In this document: in pieces, positions 8,565 to 14,180 of the stretch
Layout of the letters: each line of letters opens with the position of its first letter
Position numbering within the stretch: the first letter of the stretch is position 1
Assembly (NCBI GenBank): GCA_964459675.1
Contig: CAYWNP010000070.1
Coordinates: 1 to 14,180 of the forward strand
Source of the DNA: CAIZQW01 sp964459675
GTDB taxonomy: Bacteria; Verrucomicrobiota; Kiritimatiellia; RFP12; UBA1067
Reading direction: 5' to 3'
Length of the DNA: 14,180 nucleotides
The notes under the pieces: generated by a model
What the model saw: the letters and a program-made list of their open reading frames with translations, nothing else
What the model was told of the DNA's origin: nothing
Database searches by the model: none
Translations under genes and position numbers: made by a program

Positions 8565-8633
8565 ATGAATAGACGAACAAAGTGGATGATGCCTGCGGTT
8601 GCACTGGCGGGATTGATCCCGTTGTACAAATAG
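8565..8633 (+). CDS. 22-codon signal-peptide-like mini-ORF (leader or remnant)
   Basis: The ATG at 8565 opens a 22-residue frame (MNRRTKWMMPAVALAGLIP, then L-Y-K and stop). It has a basic N-terminus, including a twin arginine, and a hydrophobic stretch, like a signal peptide with nothing to export. Its TAG stop (8631-8633) overlaps the AGGAGG ribosome site of the next gene, as expected for a translationally coupled leader. No good Shine-Dalgarno precedes it; the nearest AAAAGG ends 14 bases away. It may equally be the decayed start of a lost gene. Translation is unproven. Confidence 0.3.
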   Translation: MNRRTKWMMPAVALAGLIPLYK

Positions 8634-8637
8634 GAGG
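8632..8637 (+). promoter_or_regulatory. Shine-Dalgarno AGGAGG deciding the GHL6-GH78 start
   Basis: AGGAGG at 8632-8637 is 8 bases before the ATG at 8646 but only 2 bases before the in-frame ATG at 8640. The second ATG is therefore the better start, giving an N-terminus MRLRNYW. Confidence 0.7.
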
Positions 8638-8645
8638 AAATGGTA

Positions 8646-11600
8646 ATGCGTTTAAGAAATTATTGGGTTGTTGCATGGATGGTGCTGGGTTCTCCGGTTA
8701 GGCTTCCTGCCGCTGAGAATCTGCAAATGGCCTCACTTCCCCAGGAGGCCTGGAAGGTCGACGTGTTGAAACAGCCGATCCGCTCGTTTTGTATTGACTT
8801 CAATTGGCGGATCAAGGGGAACGAGCAGTCTTTTGCGGAGCCGGGGCACTGGGCGGATGCTGACCCTGCGGAGCAGGTCAAATGGTGCAAGGAGGCCGGT
8901 GTCACGTGCATCCAGACCTTTATCCTCTCCTCCAACGGTCGTGCCTGGTACAAGGGCGGCCCTGTGCTGGAGCAGCCCGGCCTTAAGCATGACTTTACGA
9001 CGGAGGTTGTCAGGCAAGGCCACCGGGAGAAGATGCTGGTGATGGGGTATTACACCATCGGTGCGAACAGTCTGTGGGGGGAACTCCATCCTGACCAGAG
9101 TTACGGAACGCCCTCCTGGATGCACATTCCTTTTACCACCGACTATATTGACTATCTCTGCAAATCGGTCGAGGATGCACTTGTCAGGACCGGAGTGGAC
9201 GGTTTCATGCTGGACTGGATGATCAACACCAGCGGCAAATGGCTGGAGTGTGAAAAGAAGATGTATCAGGAACTGATGGGCATGCCGTTCCCGGGAGCGG
9301 ACAAGATTACGCCCGCCGACCAGGAGAAGTTCGATGAACTCGCGGTCAGGCGCTGCTGGACGCGCATCCGCGATGTCGCCCGCAGGGTCAAGCCCGACTG
9401 CATCCTCTGGCCCAACGGACTGAACCACTTGAAGCTGGAGGGGGTGGATTGGCTGTTGAACGAAGGGCCGGATGTCGAGACGACAGAGGCGGCCCGCCTG
9501 AAGCTGAATGGCCGCCCGGTCCGTCTGATCCAGAATCAAGTGGGCTGGCAAAGTCACGATGCCCGAAAGGTGTTCTGCAACCCGGTTCATCGCGCCAGGG
9601 ACTTTTACGGTTTTGCCGCGCCGTATGACAATGGGCTCCCGCTGCCGGTGACGGAGTATCTCAGCAAGCCGGTGGAGGCGTTCAAGGCGGTAGACAAGAT
9701 GACTATCAACGACCGCAATATCGCGGCACTCATCCGTTTCTATCTGGACAAGCCGGTGGACCCGCCACCGCCCTGGCCTGAGGAGCTGCGTTGTGAGTAT
9801 CTTGAAAGACCCTTGGGGATTGACATGCTCAGGCCGCGCCTGAGTTGGAAGGTCGTGATCAGTGATCAGTCTGCGCAATCCCTGGGTCCTGTGTCCGGGG
9901 TCCTGAGTCCAGACAAAGCCCCCCGCGGCATCAAACAGGCGGCGTATCAGGTGCTGGTGGCCTCGAGCCGTCAGTTGCTGAAGAGTGACACGGGTGACCT
10001 CTGGGACAGCGGCAAGGTCGAGAGCGATCAGAGCGTCAACGTGGAGTACGCGGGCAAACCCTTGTCATCCGGTATGCAGTGCTTTTGGAAAGTGCGGGTC
10101 TGGACTTCAAGAACAGAGGGCGGAGATTCCTCCTTCGCCCTCCGGGCTACAGCGGACAGACAGAGGTCGGAGGTTCGGCAGAGTGACTGGTCCGGGATTG
10201 CACATTGGACGATGGGCATGCTGGAGCTGGCAGGTTGGGGATCGGCAACGTGGATCAAGTCGGATCTTGAGCTCTTCGATTACCAGAAAGAGCTGAAGAA
10301 AATGCCCGACATTCTGAAGGAGAAATCGTGGCCCATGTGGGAACGCTGCGACAGGATACGCGAGATGACGTCCGTTGCCAAAGAGGCTCCGGCGGTCTGG
10401 TTGCGAAAGGCTTTCTCTGGAACGGGCAAGCCTATCAAACGTGCTGTTGCGCAGATATCCGGGCTTGGCTTCTACGAGCTGTATTTCAACGGGAAGCGCG
10501 CGGACGACCACTACCTCAACGTTGCGCCTTATGACTTTGGCAAGGCCCTGCCGTACCAGGTCCAGGATGTTACGCACTTCATTTCGAAAGGCGACAATGT
10601 TGTCGGGGTCATTCTTGGCAACGGACATTTCAATCCGGTTATTCCATGCGCCCTGCGTGAGTATACGGCAGATTACATTGACACACCGCGGATGCTCTTC
10701 AATCTTCGCATCGAGTACGCAGACGGTTCGGTGCAGCACGTGGTTTCCGATCCTACCTGGAAGTTCACAACGGGCGGTCCACTACGTTTCAACTCCTTAC
10801 GTTCCGGAGAGATCTATGATGCGCGGATGGAGCTTGGCGACTGGTCGTCAACCGGCTACACGGCGGAGGGATGGAAGGATGCCCTGGCCGCGGAACCCCC
10901 GGCAGGAAAATTGGTTAATCAGAACCTGCCACCTGTGCGGAGGATAGCTGAAATACCGGCGGTGTCGGTCACGAAAGTCGATGGTAAGGCGCATTCGGTT
11001 GCATGCACAAGATTGGCCGAGATTCCGCAGGCCAAAGATGGCGCCGGATACAGGTTCGATATCGGCGTGGAAGCTACTGGATGGGCACGTCTGAAAATGA
11101 GGGGTAACCCCGGACAGAAGATTTTGATCAGATATCCCGGCTCCAACGTTCATACGCTGGGTCCTTATCAGGAGTGCCTGTACATCTGCAAGGGCGGCGG
11201 AGAGGAAATATATGAGCCCAGGTTCGCCTTCAACGGCTACAGGTATGTGGATGTGTTCGGGCTGGATTACGAGCCCAAGGTCGCAGACGTGGTCGGACAC
11301 CTTGTCGTTTCTGATTTGCGTACCACGGGGCGCTTCTCCTGTTCGAATCCCGAGTTGAACCGGATTCACGAGGTGGTCCTGCGGACGATCCTGAACTACA
11401 ACATCCAGATGCCGATGGATCCGGTCAGGGAGAAGTCGTGTTGGACACAGGATGTCCAGAGCAATTTCAAGGCGACGGCCTGTAATTTTGATGTCAGTCG
11501 GATTTATGCCAAGTGGCAGGAGGATTTCATCAGGTCGGTTCAGGCGGACGGCTTTGTCCCCACTGTGGTTCCAAGCTGTTTCGACGGGCCTGAAATCAAC

Positions 11601-12671
11601 GGTCCCTGGTGGGGAGGGATGATCGTCTTTAATCCGTGGCAACTCTACAACTTCTACGGCGACCGGCGTATCCTGGAGCGCAGTTACGAACCCATGAAGC
11701 ATTATATGCGCTACCTCGATTCCATCGCCACAAACAATATCGTCTCCTGGGGGTTGGGTGACTGGATGGATATTACTGCAGCAGGTAAGCATTCCAAGAC
11801 CTGTCGTCCGCAAAATACCACGGTGCCATTCACGTCGACCTGCGCCTACATGATGTACACGGATATCTTGCGCCAGACGGCGCTGCTTCTTAATAAATCA
11901 GATGAAGCTGCTGGCTTTGCTTCAAGAGTCACTGAGATACGCGCGGCGATCAACAGCCGCTTTTTCAACCCGGCCACAGGAGTTTATGACAAAGGCTCTC
12001 AAACGGGGTATACGTTGGCCCTGTTGCTGGATGTGCCTGCAAAATCGGACAGGATGCGCGTGACGGAGAACCTCAGGGCGCAGATCGTCAGTGACAATTA
12101 TCATATTACCGCCGGGTTTGTTGGAATTCCGTTTCTGCTGACCTATCTAACGGAACATGGCATGGGCGATCTCGCATGGAAGATCGCCACCAATCCTACT
12201 TATCCGGGCTGGTTTGATATGATCTTCACACTCAATAACAGCGTGCTCAAGGAAGACTGGGCCGGCAAACTGGTGCAGATGCCGTCGTTGGCCGCATCGA
12301 TCGGCGAATGGTTCTACCGTAGCCTCGGCGGTATCAGGCCTGATGCTCCAGGTTTCAAGGCGATCATCATCCAGCCGTATACAGAGACACTCGACTGGGT
12401 GAAGTGTCAATACGAGAGTCCATACGGCACGATTCGCAGCGACTGGCAGAAGAAGGATGGAAAGCTTACGATGGAAGTCACAATTCCCGCCAACACCACG
12501 GCGACTTTGTATGTGCCGGCGAAGGTTCCGGCTGCTGTGACAGAAAGCGGGAGTTGTATCGACAAGGTTAAAGGCGTGACGTTCCTGCGCATGGAAAGCA
12601 ACACGGCGGTGTATACCGTGGGTTCGGGAAACTACCGGTTCCAGTCTGCGCTTCCAGAAACCATCAAGTGA
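8646..12671 (+). CDS. Fusion of GHL6-like TIM-barrel glycosidase and full-length GH78 alpha-L-rhamnosidase
   Basis: The exported enzyme has 1341 residues; positions below count from the ATG at 8640 (subtract 2 for this start). The signal peptide ends near RLPAA. Residues about 35-370 resemble putative glycosyl hydrolase family GHL6: FCIDFNWR, an EAGVTCIQTF strand, VDGFMLDW (D187, D192) and LLNEGPD (E275). D192 and E275 are candidate catalytic residues by analogy with GH29-type barrels. From about 383 a complete GH78 follows: N-terminal Fn3-like domain (LRCEYLERPLGID to DWSGIAHWTMG), beta-sandwich domains (about 530-880), six-hairpin barrel with MDPVREKSCWTQD (D927, R930, E931 general acid candidate, W935, D938), LKEDW (E1205, base candidate), and the C-terminal GH78 domain (about 1235-1340). 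Two loops of the Fn3-like domain carry repeat-derived DNA. The next gene starts 6 bases downstream. GH78 assignment is strong; the GHL6 label is moderate. Confidence 0.9.
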   Translation: MRLRNYWVVAWMVLGSPVRLPAAENLQMASLPQEAWKVDVLKQPIRSFCIDFNWRIKGNEQSFAEPGHWADADPAEQVKWCKEAGVTCIQTFILSSNGRAWYKGGPVLEQPGLKHDFTTEVVRQGHREKMLVMGYYTIGANSLWGELHPDQSYGTPSWMHIPFTTDYIDYLCKSVEDALVRTGVDGFMLDWMINTSGKWLECEKKMYQELMGMPFPGADKITPADQEKFDELAVRRCWTRIRDVARRVKPDCILWPNGLNHLKLEGVDWLLNEGPDVETTEAARLKLNGRPVRLIQNQVGWQSHDARKVFCNPVHRARDFYGFAAPYDNGLPLPVTEYLSKPVEAFKAVDKMTINDRNIAALIRFYLDKPVDPPPPWPEELRCEYLERPLGIDMLRPRLSWKVVISDQSAQSLGPVSGVLSPDKAPRGIKQAAYQVLVASSRQLLKSDTGDLWDSGKVESDQSVNVEYAGKPLSSGMQCFWKVRVWTSRTEGGDSSFALRATADRQRSEVRQSDWSGIAHWTMGMLELAGWGSATWIKSDLELFDYQKELKKMPDILKEKSWPMWERCDRIREMTSVAKEAPAVWLRKAFSGTGKPIKRAVAQISGLGFYELYFNGKRADDHYLNVAPYDFGKALPYQVQDVTHFISKGDNVVGVILGNGHFNPVIPCALREYTADYIDTPRMLFNLRIEYADGSVQHVVSDPTWKFTTGGPLRFNSLRSGEIYDARMELGDWSSTGYTAEGWKDALAAEPPAGKLVNQNLPPVRRIAEIPAVSVTKVDGKAHSVACTRLAEIPQAKDGAGYRFDIGVEATGWARLKMRGNPGQKILIRYPGSNVHTLGPYQECLYICKGGGEEIYEPRFAFNGYRYVDVFGLDYEPKVADVVGHLVVSDLRTTGRFSCSNPELNRIHEVVLRTILNYNIQMPMDPVREKSCWTQDVQSNFKATACNFDVSRIYAKWQEDFIRSVQADGFVPTVVPSCFDGPEINGPWWGGMIVFNPWQLYNFYGDRRILERSYEPMKHYMRYLDSIATNNIVSWGLGDWMDITAAGKHSKTCRPQNTTVPFTSTCAYMMYTDILRQTALLLNKSDEAAGFASRVTEIRAAINSRFFNPATGVYDKGSQTGYTLALLLDVPAKSDRMRVTENLRAQIVSDNYHITAGFVGIPFLLTYLTEHGMGDLAWKIATNPTYPGWFDMIFTLNNSVLKEDWAGKLVQMPSLAASIGEWFYRSLGGIRPDAPGFKAIIIQPYTETLDWVKCQYESPYGTIRSDWQKKDGKLTMEVTIPANTTATLYVPAKVPAAVTESGSCIDKVKGVTFLRMESNTAVYTVGSGNYRFQSALPETIK
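9855..9911 (+). repeat. Two short tandem repeats inside the GH78 N-terminal domain
   Basis: GTGATCA is repeated back to back at 9855-9868. Then GGGTCCTGTGTCCG (9884-9897) is followed directly by GGGTCCTGAGTCCA (9898-9911), with 12 of 14 bases identical. They encode the loop between RLSWKV and KQAAYQVLVASS, which in most GH78 proteins is only a few residues. The 7- and 14-base units are not multiples of three, so copy-number changes would shift the frame unless compensated. Confidence 0.55.
10118..10156 (+). repeat. REP-like palindromic element inside the GH78 coding region
   Basis: The 29-base segment 10128-10156 is an imperfect palindrome with a perfect core GCCC-TCC-GGGC (10137-10147) and outer arms TCC/GGA. 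Upstream GGGCGGAG (10118-10125) can instead pair with CTCC and CGCCC (10130-10140), so two hairpins compete. An imperfect repeat GAGGTCG/GAGGTTCG follows at 10163-10177. The element is read in frame as a polar loop between KVRVWTS and QSDWSGIAHW, where GH78 proteins usually have a short turn. From memory it resembles roughly 30-base palindromes starting TCCGCC and ending GGCGGA that recur in PVC and related genomes. Confidence 0.5.
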
Positions 12672-12677
12672 GCATCT

Positions 12678-14012
12678 ATGAACCGACGTGAATTTATCAA
12701 AACGGCCGCAGGCGCATCGCTGGCCTGCGCGGCAGGCGGGTACGCCGGCGCCGCTGAACCTGCACCGCCCGACCTGGGAGCGCTTTTCGAAGCCAGTAGC
12801 CCCGAGGTGCTCGCGCTGACCCAGCGAGTCTTTGACAAATGCGTTTTGGAAAGGCTCCGGGAGCCGGCGGAGCCGTTGCGACACACCTGGATTCAGGCGG
12901 GCGGATCCTACTACAAAGGGCAGTGGATTTGGGACACCATGTTCGTGGTCGACCTGCTGAGCATCCTGCCGGACAAGAAAAAAGTTATTCGCGACATCTT
13001 TCAGAACTACTGGGATTTCCAGGAGCGCTGGAACAAGACCGCACCCGAACATGCACGGGACATGATCACGGTGGCGATCAAGACCGCGCCGCAGGAGGTG
13101 CGGCAGTTCTCGCAGATCCCGATCTTGGCCTGGGGCGTGGAACGGGTCTATCGGCGTAACGGCGACAAAGAGCTGCTCAAGCAGTGCCTCGGCCCGATCG
13201 AGCGGTTCCACGACTGGTACTGGCGCGAGCGCGACCTGCATGACAACGGGCTGATCACCCTTGGTGCCTACACAGGTCAGTGCCAGCACGCGAAATGGGA
13301 GACGTTCGATTACGAGTGCAACATGGACGGCATGGCCATGACCGTCCATCCCAAACGCAAAGGCCCTAACGAAGGAGCCTGGTATGCCGACATCTGTGCG
13401 CCGGGAAACACCGCCTATCTGATCATGGGCGAGCAAAGCCTCGCCCGCCTGGCGGAGATCGTTGGCGACAAGGAAATGGCCGCACGGCGCACGATGCGGA
13501 TCGAAAAAGGCGTCAAGGGCATGCGCGAGCACATGTGGAATGAAGTGGCGGGCACGTTCCTCTCCGTCAAACGAGATACGCTCGAGATGATTCCAGTGGC
13601 AACGATCGGCAGTTGGATTCCGCTGGCCGCCAACGTTCCCACACCCGCGATGGCCAAGCGCATGGCCGAAGTTTTGGGCTCACCCGCCTGGATGACGCCG
13701 TTGCCGGTGCCCACGGTTGATCGAACGGACAAGCGCTGGAAAAACGACGATTTCTGGCGCGGCGACGTCTGGCCGGCGCCGAACTACCAGATAGCCAGCG
13801 GCCTGGCCGCATACGGGCACAAGGCCCTGGCTGCCGAGATCGCCGACAAGACCATCGCCAACGCCATCAAGAACGGCATCAACGAACACTACGATTCGGT
13901 CTCCGGTAAAGGCCTCGGTGTTCCGGACTACAGCATGAGCTGCACGCTGGTCACCCTGATGCTGGACGGGCTTTCGCAAAAACACACGCTCAACGAAAGA
14001 AGAGGTAAGTAA
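12678..14012 (+). CDS. Tat-exported (alpha/alpha)6-barrel glycosidase, GH63/MGH/trehalase-like
   Basis: The protein has 444 residues. It opens with a twin-arginine signal (MNRREFIKTAAGAS, then an Ala-rich run ending near AGAAEP), so it is probably folded before export. The body is an (alpha/alpha)6 barrel of the clan containing GH37, GH63 and mannosylglycerate hydrolase-like enzymes. Visible signatures are WIWD (W85, D86), FWRGDVWPAPNYQI (F359 to about I372; D363) and INEHYDSVSGKG (E403, general base candidate). The general acid region normally reads like WDNSPR; here it is WETFDYECNMDG, with D211 or D217 as candidate acids. This may mean a distinct subfamily or changed specificity. It starts 6 bases after the previous stop with no clear Shine-Dalgarno, so translation is probably coupled. 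Rhamnosidase neighbours suggest it cleaves another bond of the same glycan. Substrate cannot be read from sequence. Confidence 0.8.
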   Translation: MNRREFIKTAAGASLACAAGGYAGAAEPAPPDLGALFEASSPEVLALTQRVFDKCVLERLREPAEPLRHTWIQAGGSYYKGQWIWDTMFVVDLLSILPDKKKVIRDIFQNYWDFQERWNKTAPEHARDMITVAIKTAPQEVRQFSQIPILAWGVERVYRRNGDKELLKQCLGPIERFHDWYWRERDLHDNGLITLGAYTGQCQHAKWETFDYECNMDGMAMTVHPKRKGPNEGAWYADICAPGNTAYLIMGEQSLARLAEIVGDKEMAARRTMRIEKGVKGMREHMWNEVAGTFLSVKRDTLEMIPVATIGSWIPLAANVPTPAMAKRMAEVLGSPAWMTPLPVPTVDRTDKRWKNDDFWRGDVWPAPNYQIASGLAAYGHKALAAEIADKTIANAIKNGINEHYDSVSGKGLGVPDYSMSCTLVTLMLDGLSQKHTLNERRGK

Positions 14013-14013
14013 T

Positions 14014-14180
14014 ATGACTAAAAATTATGAGCCCCTGAAACATCTTGCACCCGTAGGGCGCACCTCCGCGAGGAGTCTCTTGTTCCTCGCGTTCTGTAGT
14101 TTCGCTTCGGCGTTCAACGCCCTTGCCAAAGATATCGAACGGATGCCGTTGCTCGACAACGCCGGGCTGGCGCCGGTACA
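14014..14180 (+). CDS. N-terminus of an exported protein, cut by the right window edge
   Basis: The ATG at 14014 lies one base after the previous stop codon. AAGAGG (14000-14005) is 8 bases upstream, a good ribosome site. The first 55 codons give a basic N-region (MTKNYEPLKHLAPVGRTSAR), a hydrophobic core SLLFLAFCSFASAF and a likely cleavage site at NALA before KDIERMP. No catalytic domain is visible yet, so the product cannot be named. Tight spacing places it in the operon with the two preceding glycosidase genes. The frame is too short to track as an ordinary long ORF but its signals are good. Confidence 0.7.
   Translation, partial: MTKNYEPLKHLAPVGRTSARSLLFLAFCSFASAFNALAKDIERMPLLDNAGLAPV
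14067..14091 (+). repeat. Strong inverted repeat in the signal-peptide coding region of the last gene
   Basis: CGCGAGGA (14067-14074) and TCCTCGCG (14084-14091) are perfect 8-base reverse complements around a 9-base loop, and two G-T wobbles can extend the stem. Just upstream, ACCTC (14062-14066) is complementary to GAGGT at the ribosome site (14002-14006). A hairpin or ribosome-site masking in the early coding region is possible; function is unproven. Confidence 0.4.

Noticed and set aside
7450..8676. Long minus-strand frame of 408 codons opposite the SUMF1 end of the heme gene
   Set aside because: It lies antisense to a gene with clear domains, has no recognisable protein family signature, and such frames are common opposite GC-rich genes.
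8733..9878. Minus-strand frame of 381 codons opposite the GHL6 domain
   Set aside because: It is antisense to conserved TIM-barrel sequence, with no domain signature.
12147..13532. Minus-strand frame of 461 codons spanning the GH78/GH63-like junction
   Set aside because: It crosses two well-supported plus-strand genes and its translation shows no family motifs. It is a composition shadow.

Overview
The window is a GC-rich stretch in which every gene lies on the plus strand. It carries an exported carbohydrate-degradation locus centred on alpha-L-rhamnosidases. The host is most likely a PVC-superphylum bacterium (Verrucomicrobiota, Kiritimatiellota or Lentisphaerota). I infer this from the mix of GH106 and GH78 enzymes, a fusion of a hydrazine-synthase-alpha-like propeller, c-type heme motifs and a SUMF1 domain, and export signals on every gene whose N-terminus is visible, one of them Tat-type. 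I see no SusC/SusD pair, transporter, sensor, transposase, tRNA, rRNA or CRISPR array.

Layout, left to right. (1) The 3' part of a GH106 alpha-L-rhamnosidase, cut by the left window edge. (2) A secreted, short GH78-type rhamnosidase with a C-terminal F5/8-type C (discoidin-like) domain, followed by a plausible intrinsic terminator. (3) A leader with two overlapping perfect inverted repeats, then a large exported multidomain protein: jelly-roll, helical segment, HzsA/TolB-like propeller, two CxxCH heme sites and a SUMF1 domain that lacks the FGE copper cysteines. (4) A 140-base gap with a 22-codon signal-peptide-like mini-ORF whose stop codon overlaps the next Shine-Dalgarno. (5) A 1341-residue fusion of a TIM-barrel putative glycosidase (GHL6-like) with a complete GH78. 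(6) A Tat-exported (alpha/alpha)6-barrel glycosidase of the GH63/MGH/trehalase type. (7) The first 55 codons of another exported protein, cut by the right edge. Genes 5 to 7 are separated by 6 bases and 1 base and look like one operon. Genes 1 and 2 form another transcription unit.

Taken together, three rhamnosidase modules from two families, a putative second glycosidase fused to one of them, and a separate (alpha/alpha)6 glycosidase suggest stepwise trimming of a rhamnose-rich polysaccharide or glycoside outside the cytoplasm. The heme/SUMF1 protein is the least understood partner. The most unusual sequence-level features are short palindromic and tandem repeats inside the coding region of the GHL6-GH78 gene, at two loops of its N-terminal GH78 domain, and the overlapping inverted repeats in front of the heme/SUMF1 gene.
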